Assembly (NCBI RefSeq): GCF_963576545.1
Contig: NC_083651.1
Location: 6,962,386-7,026,385 of the forward strand
DNA from: Limanda limanda
Lineage: Eukaryota > Chordata > Actinopteri > Pleuronectiformes > Pleuronectidae
Reading direction: 5' to 3'
DNA length: 64,000 bases
The notes under the pieces are model-generated. The model was not told the origin of the DNA. It did no database searches and was given only the letters and a program-made list of their open reading frames with translations. Position 1 is the stretch's first letter, and each line of letters begins with the position of its first letter. Below are positions 51,005-64,000 of this stretch, piece after piece. Position numbers and translations under genes: made by a program.

Positions 51005-51104
51005 ATGGCCCTTCTCACCAGCGGCACTCAGAATCTGGACTCGTACTACTGCCTGATCCGACGCAGGTTCAAGAGGAGGCGCAAGAAACGCTCCGAACGC
51101 AAAG
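51005..51104 (+). CDS. Candidate first coding exon with very basic N-terminus
   Basis: The ATG at 51005 sits in a strong Kozak context (gacATGG), is the first in-frame ATG after the TGA at 50930, and opens a frame of 33 codons to the donor gtaaca at 51105. The peptide starts MALLTSGTQNLDSYYCLIRR, and 12 of residues 19-33 are Arg or Lys. Such a run could be a nuclear-localisation signal or a polybasic membrane-binding patch; Cys16 just before it could be lipidated. These are inferences. The exon ends in phase 1, the same as 49804-49841, which suggests alternative first exons of one plus-strand gene whose body lies to the right. The protein-like composition makes this the best host-exon call in the window. 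I do not recognise the gene. Confidence 0.5.
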
Positions 51105-51870
51105 GTAACAACCCCCCCCGACGGCAGCGGTTCATACGCAGAGAGTGATGCTGAGCGGAGCTGGTTGTAGAATGTGTAGTAACAGGTGGGAGAGCAGAGC
51201 TGTGAACTCACTGGAGGAAAACTGTTTGTTTCACTTGTTGGGTCTCAAACATCAGGAGGCTGCTGGGAAATCTGTTCACGTTTCTCTGTGTAAGAGCAAA
51301 TTTCATTGATTTGTAAAGTTGTCTGAATTTCACAAGAACCTCCTCTTTTCTTTATCGTGTCATTTTCACAATTTTTTTCTCTTGTTATGACATTTTTTCT
51401 TGCATATTTTAAGAATATAGATCCATGTTTTAGTTACTTTTAGTCCAGCCATTAAATTAGTCTGCACATATAATCCAAACGAATGATTTCTCTGAGATTT
51501 GCAAACATTTCTGATGCAAACAAACAAAAGAAAAAGTGTAGTGTTATTACGTAATTATTACAATTACTGAAAGCATATGTATGCAAACCAGCAGGATATT
51601 GGGATTTTGTGTTAGGATGAATATATAAAAGACCTGTAAGTCAATTCAAGAGACTGCGTGAGGTTATTGATGAACTGTCCTTTATTTTACATGTCAGCCA
51701 CACAGCTACACTATGTTGTTTTTCTGTAATCGATTTACTTTAACATGCTGAAAACGGACTTCAGTTAATGAAAGTGCTGTGTTTAGATTGAACACGTTTT
51801 TATGTTTGAGCATTCTGCTAAGTCTTATTAAATTAATTAGTGACTGACTGGTATTCTCTCTCATGTTTTA
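51105..51870. other. Non-coding stretch, presumed intron
   Basis: AT-rich, no motif recognised. Confidence 0.45.
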
Positions 51871-51885
51871 CACACACACACACAC

Positions 51886-51891
51886 ACACTC

Positions 51892-51922
<31 letters not shown>

Positions 51923-52016
51923 TCTCTCTCTTCTCCTGTACATACACTTTCTTTCTTGCTCAGCCTCCCTCCCTCTCTCTCATCCTTTAAACTCTCTCTT
52001 ACTCATTCTTTACATA

Positions 52017-52066
<50 letters not shown>

Positions 52067-52108
52067 TTCTCTCATCTTTTAAACTCTGCCTTACTCATCC
52101 TTTACATC

Positions 52109-52167
<59 letters not shown>

Positions 52168-52277
52168 GTCTCTCTCTCTTCTCCTGTACATACACTCTCT
52201 TTCTTGCTCAGCCTCTCTCCCTTTCTCTCATCCTTTAAACTCTGCCTTACTCATCCTTTACATACTCTCTCTCTGTC

Positions 52278-52370
<93 letters not shown>

Positions 52371-52374
52371 CCCC
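51886..52374. repeat. CT minisatellite with a higher-order duplication
   Basis: Long CT runs are broken by recurring unique words. The word ttctcctgta occurs at 51931 and 52179, followed both times by a catacac..ttcttgctcagcctc block. The catc-ttttaaactc..ttacatac block occurs at 51981, 52073 and 52229. The outer copies are about 248 bp apart, so a unit of that length was duplicated. Ser-Leu polymer frames through it are artefacts. Confidence 0.88.
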
Positions 52375-52394
52375 TCCCACACACACACTGACAG

Positions 52395-52495
52395 GTGTGT
52401 GTCTCTGTGTAATTGAAGTCAAGTGTCGGTCGCCCCACGGAGGCTCGGAGCTCGACTCTCCTGAGTTTGCTGCTCTGCTCGGAGGATTAGCCTAA
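52395..52495 (+). other. Speculative terminal exon after the CT tract
   Basis: The acceptor candidate cacacacactgacag ends at 52394, just right of the long CT tract. If the phase-1 donor at 51105 joins here, the frame reads GVCLCVIEVKCRSPHGGSEL and then stops at TAA 52493-52495, giving a 66-residue protein. The phase agrees, but the peptide is unfamiliar and an acceptor after any pyrimidine repeat is easy to imagine. Low confidence. Confidence 0.2.
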
Positions 52496-52499
52496 CAGC

Positions 52500-55400
52500 A
52501 ACGGTAGTAATTACTTAGGTGGCCACAGCTCACTGGAAGCATTAGCCATGTCTCAGCCACTTGCTTTGACACCCAACCGCCTCCAAACTCCCCACCCCCC
52601 CCCAGCCCCTCGTGGAGCCGAGTCCATTCATCCAAGTAAATCCAACCACTGCTGATGCTGCGTTTCTCGCCCCCGGTTGCACACTCCAGCCCGGCTCCAG
52701 CAGAGGCTGCCTCCGTCCATCAGCATTACACAGGTCCGTTTCCCGCCTTTTCACTCGCCCTTATCACCAGGGGAATGGAAGTGGCACTTTTTCACCACTC
52801 CCAGAGAAGCGATGACTAAGCAGGACTTTGGAGCAGGCTCTGTTTGCTCTCTCAGGCAGCTTTAATGCCTCGTGCTGGAAGCCCCCTGATAAGTTGCTTA
52901 GTGCTTGAGCTCCTCAGCGAGCCCCCGGTGGGTTGGGCGGCCCGCTCCGGCTGAGATGATGAGGTCACACACTTATTTAAGACAATCATCAGTTGAATAA
53001 TGTGACACTGACTCAAGGAAATCTCTGTTCCCTTGAACGGTGAGGGCAGAGTCCGTGCCGCACCACTGGACCGGACAGTCCATTAAGTGTGGATTAGTGT
53101 CTTCCACAAGGACACTCAACGTGTCGATACAGGGGTCACCAGGGTCACTGTTTTGAGGGAGCCATCCTTTCATAAGCACTAATCCACAGCACAGCCCTTA
53201 ACAGAATTTATATATTCAGTTCAACCTTTCTCCTCATTTTAGTGCTTCAAACTTATTCCATTTAGGAAAATATCACGTAAAAGAAGCTTATTTGGAGAAT
53301 TAGTGTTTGAAGAGTTTTTGGGTTTTTAACACAGGATATTTCCCTTTTAGGTGAAATGACAGAGTATGAGAAGAAGACAAAATATGAGAAACTGTATAAT
53401 AGAAGTATAAAATAGCATAATATTGTATTCTAATACATTGAAATACTGTATAGTTATTTATGATGATGGTAATATATATATGAATACACCTTCAATATTG
53501 CATCTCCAAACCAGATTTTTTTCTAAACCTCACCTTGAAATTGATTTTCTCCAACAACAATCCTTTTTCACACAAGGCTTCCCCACACAGAAATCCAATA
53601 ATATTAATGTTTGAATTTCAGGGTTCTGGTCACACTGGTATGACTCACTGGTGCCTCTCAAATAGAACAGAACCATTGTGTTGTTAGTAACACCTCTGCT
53701 CATGACCGGTCAAAATGCCTACTTTTAATATATTCTCACATTGCTATTTAATCCATATATTAGTCAATAACAGTTGCTTTTATTTGCCTTGTGCCATGTG
53801 AATAAAATGTATTATTACTGCAGTATAACCTGCCACTCGGTCATGCTCTACTGGAGGATGGGTGCTGTGACCAGTTTCCATGTCGATGATCTTCATTTAC
53901 CTTTGCTTTATAAGTGAAATCACCATCCGGTGCACAGTGACTTTCAAAATGCTCAACTTAAGCATATCTTCCAAGTGATAGGTTCTTCAAGGCATCTCTC
54001 ATAAATGTGCCACGCCATGACACTCGCAGGCGATGCTTTCCAATGGGCCGTGTATGAAATATGGAAAATGGAGAACAGAGGCCTGTTTTCTGCTATGTCA
54101 GCAGAATCTCCAAAATGAGCTTTTGCAACTTGAATGGAAGGGGGGGGGGCAGCGAGGGGGCTCTGCTCCGGCTTATGCTCACAGTCATCACTATGAAATG
54201 CACTTCTTCTGTACAACAAGGCTCGCTTTTAACATTTTCTCTTCTCTCAATATAATTACCTATATATTAATTCACTTTTTATCTCAAAATTATTTAGAAA
54301 TTGTGCTTTTTGCTGTTTTCCTTTCCTTAGAATAATCCTAACTGTTCTATGTAGACTAAAAAAATGGATGTACAGCCTCTGAAAAAGCTCAGACAAACCC
54401 ATTAACATCTAACAGCAGTAGCAATGGGAATCAAATCGAGAACACAGTCGCTTTAATTTACCTAACAACAACAACAACAACAAAAAAAACCTGTTAATTA
54501 TGAACCCTTCCTCATTCGGTGGCAGAACATTCTCAGGCGCCGCAAACACAGCAGCACTCTGTCACGATAAGAAATGAGTTGTGTCTGCCTGTCTCGATGT
54601 AATTAGCCTCGATTAGCATGCTGCTAATGACTGTAACAGGCTGACAGAGGAGGTGGGGTGGGGGTGGAGGGGGGGACCATTGTGGCGAGACAGCACCGAA
54701 CCACCGAGGTGTGTTTAGCTGGCAGAGAGACACTTCACAGCCCGGGGGATGGATGCAAGGATTCATAACCACAGTGAAAAATTTCATTAATGTAGATTCA
54801 ATGTAAGTGTGGATTTAAATGGTTATGGAAATGTTATTTTTTCTTCTGTAGCTGGTTATTTCTAAGGGGATTTTATTTTTTAGATGAACGAAACAGGTGG
54901 AATGATGAAATCTGATTTTCCCAAACAAAGGTGTTGTGTACAAACCCTCGTCAGCGATACACAGGAAGCTTCATTTTAAAGCAGGTGGTCATGACATGCA
55001 GTGAAGTGGCTCTGACTGTGTGTCTGTCTCTCTCCTCCCACCTCTGACACCACTCCTCTTTGGTAGTATGAACATTTCCCCCCTCCCTCTGTCACCTGTC
55101 ACAACCTTCCTCCTCCTCTCCCTCCCTGTGCTCTCCCTTCCTCCCATCAGCTCCACCTGTCTGTCCCACATTAGCAGAGGCACAAGGTGTGAAATTCAAC
55201 TCCCAGGTGACGGTGTCAAAGACGCTGGCGGGCGCGTATCTGCGTTACTGCATCTGTGTCCTTGCACCGCATTTATTGTCAGGTCCACCCCCCCACCCCT
55301 CAACGCAACCTGCACATACACACTAATATGTTTGAGTATACACACATATCCATCTCCTCGGGGGGGAACAGGATCCCTGTGTGTCTAACCTGGCCTTGAG

Positions 55401-55770
55401 CGTGGCCATCAGTGTTAAGTGTGAGCCTGCTGGGCATTTGGTGAGGAGAGGACAGGAGGAGTGTGTGTGTGTTTGTGTGTGTTTGTGTGTGTTTGTGTGC
55501 GTGTGTGTGAAAAGATGTTTTTTGGAGGTCAGTGGTTCAGGTTAGACTTGTGTTAGGATGATTCAGATGTTGTGTTGGGGGTAAATCTGCAGGAATTTAA
55601 TGGAAGTCTAAGCAAAGTCCCCGGAAGACCCAAAGAGAGGGCATACCTTACATTACATTACACTACATTACATACATACCTCTGCAGACAGCCCCTTTAA
55701 ATTCAATCAAGCCGAACCAAAGTAAACACACTCGTTACATGCCTGATTACTTTCATCAAGATTTGTGTCT
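52500..55770. other. Non-coding stretch, partly GC-rich
   Basis: 52550-52960 is GC-rich and includes cgg and ccc clusters, with no recognisable exon. Further right are an AAC run (54463-54482), a G-rich stretch (54650-54680) and, at 55440-55510, GTTT/GT repeats. A TTACA pentamer run lies at 55647-55679. No gene was found. Confidence 0.5.
55647..55679. repeat. TTACA-type pentanucleotide repeat
   Basis: About six imperfect copies of ttaca/ctaca. Confidence 0.85.
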
Positions 55771-55774
55771 TTTT

Positions 55775-55930
55775 TGTGTTAGATCGTCAGAAGGCCTTAT
55801 CTTGCAATGTTTCAGAAATTGGGCAAATGAGTTCCTGGATTCCTGATCTGGATCCAACGATTGTTGTGGAAATCCGTCCAGTAGTTTTGTGTAATTCTGC
55901 TCAATATGTCTCGGTTAAAACTCAAAAGAA
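55775..55930 (-). repeat. Third copy of the cctctgccagggaggtt-type repeat, inverted
   Basis: The plus strand reads tcctgatctggatccaacga, then tgtggaaatccgtccagtag and ttttgtgtaattctgctc. Reversed, these match the parts of the family reading gagcaggattacgcaaaa and ggatttccacgaa. The ends are lost. It lies in the opposite orientation to the copies at 19.7 and 46.5 kb. Confidence 0.6.
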
Positions 55931-58900
55931 AACACTTTTATACACCGAAATAGTTAAATGCACAATGTGTTTCAGGTTATTTCAGGTTGCGGACTAAAAA
56001 TTCTGGACATAATTTAAATGTAGTAATTGATTGTGTTGGATGGTGGATCCTAAACTAAATAACACTGTTAAACCCTTTGAAAAAATAATTACTGACTAGG
56101 AAGAAAATCAGTTTTTACAGCACTGTCAAATTAAAGTAAAACTTAAAACTTTAACACAATGGTTTAAGGCTGGTTTGGATTGTATTAGTCTTAACGTGTC
56201 GTGTCTATTATCTTGATGTTGGTTTCTTTGCATGGAACCATAGTTGTGCACTATGACAACCTGGATATTTGCATGGTAATATTTGTAGGTTTCCAGCAGC
56301 TCCTTACCTGTGTGCTCTGTTAGGTACTTGAACATTGAGCACAGCAGTGGAGAGCCAGGCATGCTCGCACACACATTCACACACTTCCAAACACACTCAA
56401 ACATACACTCCTTTCCCCCCCACAGGCACTCGGTCCCTATGCTGTGTCATAAATCAGAGCTGTCAAATAGATTTTACAGCTCCTAGTGAAAAGAGGAGAG
56501 GCAGCCACCCAACAACCTTGAAAAGAGGGAAGAAAGCAAAAGTAGAGGAGTTTTGTTATTATTAAAGCTGATACCTGGACCTACGGAATCTATAAAGAAT
56601 AATGGGACAGCTTTGCACCCTACAGTGCATAAGAGAGCGGCCAGTACAATGTGTACTATAACACTCCATCTGTGTTACGCCTGTTGTTCAAGTCCAAAAC
56701 TCATTTATTTTCTTTTTTCATTTTAACACTTTATATGCAACATCCATCCTAAAAATGTCTGAATCATGAGTGAGACCAATATGTGGGTTTCAGTTCTCAA
56801 CATGTGTGTAAGTTTAAAGGGTAAAGATACACTTTTGCTAGTGCTACACCGTCTGAGCACCCATGGGTGCGTGCGTTGAACGATGAGTGGTCAACAAAAA
56901 ACAAAACACACAAATTAAGAAACTAAGTACAATCCTTTCGAACTGCACATTGTTGTTCTGTCTGTGGCACCACGCTGCTGTAGAAGTTAACAGACTGATG
57001 GTTGTTAACTTAAACCACTGGGATTTGACCCGACTGATTGACATTACACTTCATGTTAGTCTCTCTGCGTCACCCTGTGACTCCAATTGATTGGTTTTAA
57101 GGTTTCAAATTAAAAGCCCTTGTGTAATTGCAGGTTTGATACCTTGCAGATATCACATATTGCAAAAGTGGAAACACTCTCTAGGCTATTTGTCCTCAGA
57201 GAACCGGGAGGATTCAACATACTTCTAAAACTTGGTACATCCACCACCAGTTTTATGAAATGTGCGTTGTCTCAGATCCCGTCCTCATCCCAGCTCATCT
57301 GGTCGTGTTCACTGGTCGGAGGAAGCTCATTGGACGGCAGTGTTTGAATGGCTGCTTAATATGCAGAGTGGAGGGAAGCATGTACCACCAGAAGTAAGGC
57401 AAATCACTTCTGGCAGCCTAATTCACTGGTCATTAGAAGGGCCAAATTGAATAATGGACTCTGAGGTAAGTGTGTGTAAGTGCTTGTGCGTGCGTGTTCA
57501 CGTGTGTGTCTGTTTGATGAGACAGGGCCGTGTTGGGTGGCCGTACTCTGTGGCCCCTATACCTTGGCCCATCAGTTTCAATCAGGCAGCACGACAAGCA
57601 CTCCACAACCCCTCTCCATTAGGCCCCCGGTGCCCACACGTGTACTCTATTACACAGCATTACCTGGTCAGGGCCTGGAGACATCACCTGTGGAAGCGAC
57701 GGACAGAGAGACTGAGAGAAAGAGAGAGAGAGGGATTGGCTCTCAAAAATAAAACCGATCCCATTTCTATTAAGATTCTTCCTCGTTCTCATGTTCTTGA
57801 GGTAATCACTGGACTGCCAGTGCTTTATTGGGGAAAGTAATGGGATTGCGGGTGGTGACAGTCGCACTCACTTATCTAACTGAATACGCAGACAGCTAAC
57901 GATGATCCCACCTTCCTACTTGTATCCCGACCTGTCCCGGTTCCTCCTCCGCTCATAAGTCTCGCTGCTGCTTCTGCGATATTTACACATCGACTCAATG
58001 TTTGTCTCTTAAAGGGCAATTACTGCATCCTTGGAGCTTTTACCAACATAAATACAGTATTTAGAATAATCTGGACCGCCTTGTCACACGCAGGATTATC
58101 AACTGCATACATCAAGATATAAGGGAAGGAGTGAACATTTATAAGTTTGAGCACTCATATTTTATCTTCTCCAGCCAACAGAAGAAGCTGGATAAAAGCA
58201 TAACCTGAAGAATATAAATCAAAAACAGTGAGTGAATCCAGCAGAGTGGAATGACTAGATGCAGTGAATATGACCCGAAACAAAAAGTACAACTTCAAAC
58301 TAAGCCAAAGAAAATAAAAGTTTGCCCGTAAAAGCAAGAAATCCTTGTTGCCCTGTAATGTGTCTCCCACATATCGACACCAAGCTACACACAGGGAGAA
58401 CAAACTGTTTCGCCCAGCAGCAAAATTTATAATAATGACAAGATGAAATATTTCGTATTTAACTACAAACTGTAACACCTATAAACTACTATTACAAGCG
58501 GTAACTCAACATTGTTCTAATGCACATTCGGGTAAGTCAGGTGGGCTTAATAGGGCTTGAAATGTGATTTTATATATTTTTTTTTTAGAGAATAAGGGAG
58601 AAATCAGACAGCAGTGGAATGGATTGGAGTGGCCGCGCTGCCCGGTGGGCCTATCAGTCAGAGTTAGGGCCGCTGAGAGGGTTGTCTCATAGGCGGCCTC
58701 TCCTGCTCTGGCCATTTCCCGTGGTCATTCGTCTCTGTCCAGTTTCTTTCCCTGTCCTTGCTCCCTCGTTTTTTCCCTGTCATCTCCTCCTCCCCCTCAT
58801 CTTCGATTCTTCATTTTGGACTCTTAGTCTGTTTCTTCCCTCTTTACTCTGGCTTTTTCGTGCCGAGCACTCCCCTCTGTTTTTGTTATTTTTCCAACTT

Positions 58901-61341
58901 TTCCCTTCTGGACAGTAAATTGTTTTTTCCCATCTGCAGTGGAGTGAAGAAACATTCATATAGTTTTGAAGAAGCACTTTTTAACAGCTGTCGTTGTTTG
59001 TGATTGTTTGTTAATCACAGTGCTCTGTTAAATATTCAGTTGTGATGGTTCTTTTGCCATTTCTCATTTCTCAACTCTCTTTATTTCGGTGGCTGGCGAT
59101 AGTACTTCGAGGGGACAATTCGGGCTTCAAAATAATCCAAATTAATTATATTACAACAACTAAGTTGTAATTTTATAAATTGACGGCAACAACACAGAGT
59201 TCTTTGCAATTAATGCCTAATATTCTGTTGCCGTTTTTCATGGATGGAGCTTTTTAACAGGCTATAAGCCTTTCAACTAATTAGGCAGTGTGCTCATATT
59301 CAATTATAGATTCATCATGTATATATTTATTTCACAGTAAGTAACAAAATGATTGCAATAGATCACAGAAAACCACTTTTTTATGCCATCATTTTTCTTC
59401 AAATTGCAACCCATAATGCAATTAGACCAGTTGCTCGACAAAGCTTTAATTGTTCAGTTGTTTGTTCGAGTGATGGAAACAATTGTTTGCCTGATTTTTA
59501 AATTAAGGCACCAGGTCGTCATGTACAACTTCATAATCATCTGCTCTAATAAGAAAAAGGCTAGAATTGATTTATTTATATTTACATTTAGTTGGAGCAA
59601 ATGCAGGAACAATGCATTTAGATACATAAAAACAAAATTGTCAACACAGGATCTTTGGAGTCAATATAAAAACAATTCAAACTGTGAGCCGGGCTCAGTC
59701 ACACGTATCCTCACACAACCAGGAGATCCAGAGTAAACCCAGCTCTGATATATAAGTTGCTGTTATTAGATTCTCTCTGCTCTACCTGAAAGGCCATGAA
59801 ATGCACTAATATGACCTCAATATCAGAACCGGGAATGAAAATGTCAAGGTTCAGGTCTGAATCAAAGAAAAACAAAAACCTTGCACTATAACTTATAGCA
59901 TTTTTCTCCATTGTGGTTCTGAAAGCTCTGAGTAAATTTTAGATTTATGGACAATTCATCCGATTTAAATTATGATTTACCTGACTAACTTAGAAATATT
60001 TTCCTGTCACATGTTTATGCACATCACGACAGATATCTTATCTTTCTGGCCGTCATTTTACCACCTCTCAAGCTGCACAGATTAGAACACACCATATAAG
60101 GGCTTCACAAGCAGATGTTTACCTCTGGGTTCCTTGGACGTTGTTGGTACCTGCCTGATCATCCACCTCATCGTGAGGCGTTTCATTGCAAATACATGTG
60201 TGCTTTGAGATAAGAGGTGAGGGAGGAATGTTCAGTACTCACATCTCATGTTGTTGATAAATACAGTGGGTTATGAACAGAGTATTTGGTCCTTAAATGC
60301 TTTTGTATGATAGGACTGAATAATATTAAAAACATTGCTAATATATAAAAAATATTGCAATATAAGTTAAGTTGTAATTTCTAAATTAATTTTTTTATAT
60401 AACTAGTTTTTGAAAAAAATCAATATTAGTCATAGAAATATCATGAATTCATAATTGTTTTATAAAGAACCCTAACTTAAACAGATAAATAATCAAATTC
60501 ATTTAAAACATTTTATTTTAACTGAATCACATGGTTTTTTTTAAGTGAAATTCAATAAAAAGCAAGCAAATATAACAATAACTGAATATCATTATTGGTG
60601 ATTTGCGCAGCAGGCAGGAGGCAGTGTATGAGTTCTGCGGTGGAGATCAGGTGTTTTGTTTAAACCACATCAACACCACGGACCATCATCACCAGAAGCT
60701 CTCTTGACATCTCTGCGTGTTAAACACGTCATCATCACACCCACTTGCCCGCGGTGAGTCAGAGGACCCCCTGCTGTGTTCTCACATTGGCTCCTTCAGA
60801 CATTCTGCAGATTCTTTACAAGGGGACTGGCCTGAGAAAGTCCAGAGGCTCTCAGTCGGACGTTGGTGTTCACACTCACTGCCCCTGCAAAGAATGTCCA
60901 GAGGATCTGTTCAGTGCATGTCTGAAAGCAGCTTACGTGAATGGGAGAGCTCCTGTGATTGATTTGAAAGTGAGACTCCACAGTTTGTGCACAAAACTGC
61001 ATCAACATTAAATAACATCTGAATTATTTTATATATTATTTCCTCATTTCTAATTTGTCCAATCAACCACAAAACTATAAAACAAAATCCAATCTATGGA
61101 ATACAATTTGTGGAACATTTTGTGTGATTGTGCGCGTGTGTGTTGAGTGTGTGCATGTATGCCCATTTAAAAGTGTTTATGCAGGCTGGTGCTGTCACTG
61201 GTGTCGGCCGTGTGTCGCATCCACAGGCTGAGCGGTGGCTGGTTCTGGCTTTGATGGACAGAGGAAGTGAGGGCAGCCATTTAGCTGCAGCCTCCGATCT
61301 GGCCTACCAACCTCTGTAACCCGCCAACCACCCACCTGCCA
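55931..61341. other. Non-coding stretch with CNE-like patches
   Basis: A short frame starting atggactctgag ends at a good donor (57454-57465, gtaagt) but has only four codons. The patches at 59100-59300 and 59380-59540 are AT-rich, non-repetitive and full of taat and caat words, as in conserved non-coding elements. No gene or named repeat was found. Confidence 0.5.
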
Positions 61342-61343
61342 AC

Positions 61344-61361
61344 CACACACACACACACACA

Positions 61362-61396
<35 letters not shown>
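61344..61396. repeat. CA microsatellite
   Basis: CA dinucleotides with one cc interruption. Confidence 0.92.
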
Positions 61397-61398
<2 letters not shown>

Positions 61399-61548
61399 CC
61401 CTCTCCCCGGCTCTGAGGGAGCTTGGGGGAATCGCAGCCACTCACTCTGATGATTTATGACCACACCTGAAGCCTAAAGAGAGTGTGGGTGTTTGTGTTT
61501 GTGTGTGTTTGCAGGATAAAAAAGAAAAAGAGTCGAGAACGAGTCTTG

Positions 61549-62774
<1,226 letters not shown>

Positions 62775-62905
62775 TTATTATTTGATTTCTTCACACTCCT
62801 GAAGTCCTTGCTTTTCACTTTAGACGTATTCCCTCTTGTTTTTCTCAAGACTGATGCATTTGCACTTTGTATCATTTGTTGTTAAAGGTGCTATATAAAT
62901 GTTTC
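62775..62905 (+). mobile_element. L2-type LINE 3' end fragment, plus strand
   Basis: The segment ends tgcactttgtatcatttgtt, then gttaaaggtgctatataaat, the 3' terminal motif of fish L2-type LINEs, also seen (reversed) in the fragment at 21519-21955. Only the last part of the 3' UTR remains, so the left boundary is approximate. No tail repeats survive. Confidence 0.6.
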
Positions 62906-64000
62906 TACACCTACCTATAGGACGTTTTGCACAAGGTAAATCACAGACAACAACGGTGAATCTGAGCACTTGTGAATCAGCTGCGCCGTAGGGGCTGAAG
63001 TGACAGTGGGTGTGCCGAGGCAGTGCCCATTTTTCCTTCTTATCCCCCAGCAGAGCCTCTGCATTGGTCCATTACCCAGCGAGTTCTGGCATTGTACTGC
63101 AAACGGTACCACCCCAGAGAGCCTGTCAGACCGAGGCGGTCAGTTAACCACACCGTCGGCCATGCAAGTCGTCTGCTGCAAATGACCGAGGATGAGTTGA
63201 TGCCGTGGATGTGCTGATGACTGAAACTTGGCACCTTCTGCTGTTGTGTTTCCACTTTTAACACTTTTAATACAGTGGCTTACTTAATCCTGGACAGCAT
63301 TCTTGATTCTATCAGTTTTAACATTACACTCTACGAGGTCTATTAGGTTTAGTCACTGTAGCAATTTCACGTAATAGGCTTCCATTTACTATGCATTTCA
63401 ACAGTTATTAATAATAATGGAAGTCATGAATTACCACTCTACAAGCAAATTCATGCATGCTCACATTATGCATTAATGTGAAATGCAATAGAAGCACGTA
63501 ATTAATTCCTCTATCATTCATAAGCTGTATATAAAATGGTTTCTAACATTAAATCATAATTCTACACAGCTGAAGTTACAGTCAAGAGTTTGTTAATAAT
63601 TATAAACTCCAAACTTCAGACAAACACACTGTACATGATTAAGGCAAAAGCACAAAATAGAGCACAGATGTCACTGAATGAATTGCTGGCTCAGTTCAGG
63701 GACTCTCCACCGTTTAGGAATTGGAAACTCGGCACATTCCAATCCAGCAAAGTGAAAAGACTGCATTATATCCTGTAAATTAACGATTGAATATGAATTA
63801 AAAAGATATTTTCTTTCATAATAGCAGCTATTCAAAGAATGGTTTGTAAAGGTCAGTGCCTCGTCAGATTTAGATGTCCACGGTTTTTCAATTTAAAATT
63901 TGTATTTTAACTTACATCGTGACCATGAAAGAGAAAAGAAAGCTTTTCTCTCCTCAGGGGATTTGTCATTGAAATCTTCATTGATTATTCATTCACAAGA
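62906..64000. other. Non-coding stretch to the window end
   Basis: The patch at 63340-63560 is AT-rich with many taat, atta and atgcat words and no simple repeat, a possible conserved non-coding element. Short frames at 63000-63264 lie in all orientations and have no motif. Confidence 0.5.

Noticed and set aside
51840..52495. 210-codon Ser/Leu-rich frame and Arg/Glu-rich antisense frame
   Set aside because: Produced by the CT repeat; dinucleotide repeats are open in several frames by construction.
57454..57465. ATG followed by four codons and a strong gtaagt donor
   Set aside because: Too short to judge; the upstream acceptor candidate would put a stop in frame.

Overview
The window looks like a stretch of a teleost fish nuclear genome. 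It is AT-leaning and almost free of clear protein-coding exons. It carries many long CA/GT and CT microsatellites and several dispersed repeats of types common in fish: L2-clade LINEs, a hAT element with a BED zinc finger, and tRNA-like SINE-type sequences. There is no operon structure, Shine-Dalgarno signal, CRISPR array or rRNA, so bacterial or viral origin can be excluded. It most likely lies inside the introns of one or more large genes, or in a gene-poor region.

Layout: 1-11.4 kb is non-coding with one SINE-like copy (about 1.10-1.37 kb). A nearly full-length, apparently intact L2-clade LINE occupies about 11.4-16.5 kb on the minus strand. It has a 309-aa ORF1 with an SGNH esterase domain, an ORF2 with AP-endonuclease and reverse transcriptase, and a 3' tail of TTGA repeats. 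From 16.5 to 36.6 kb there are relic L2, SINE-like and other repeat copies plus a few weak exon candidates. A hAT-superfamily derivative sits at 36680-37564 with matching terminal inverted repeats, a perfect 8-bp target duplication and one surviving BED zinc-finger exon. From 37.6 to 64 kb the sequence is microsatellite-rich.

Host gene evidence is limited. The best candidate is a plus-strand coding first exon at 51005-51104: a strong Kozak ATG, an in-frame upstream stop, a very basic 33-residue N-terminus and a splice donor. Two upstream exon-like segments (40541-40629 and 49804-49841) join in phase with each other, and the second ends in the same phase as the 51005 exon, which would fit alternative first exons of one plus-strand gene. 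A possible terminal coding exon lies on the minus strand at 28671-28864. I could not assign any of these to a named gene.

The most unusual observation is in the LINE. ORF1 and ORF2 lie in the same reading frame, separated by a single TGA. No ATG occurs in ORF2 before the first endonuclease motif, so intact ORF2 protein seems to need stop-codon readthrough, reinitiation at a non-AUG codon, or a parental fused ORF. The hAT element also carries a strikingly regular 10-bp array next to its right terminus.
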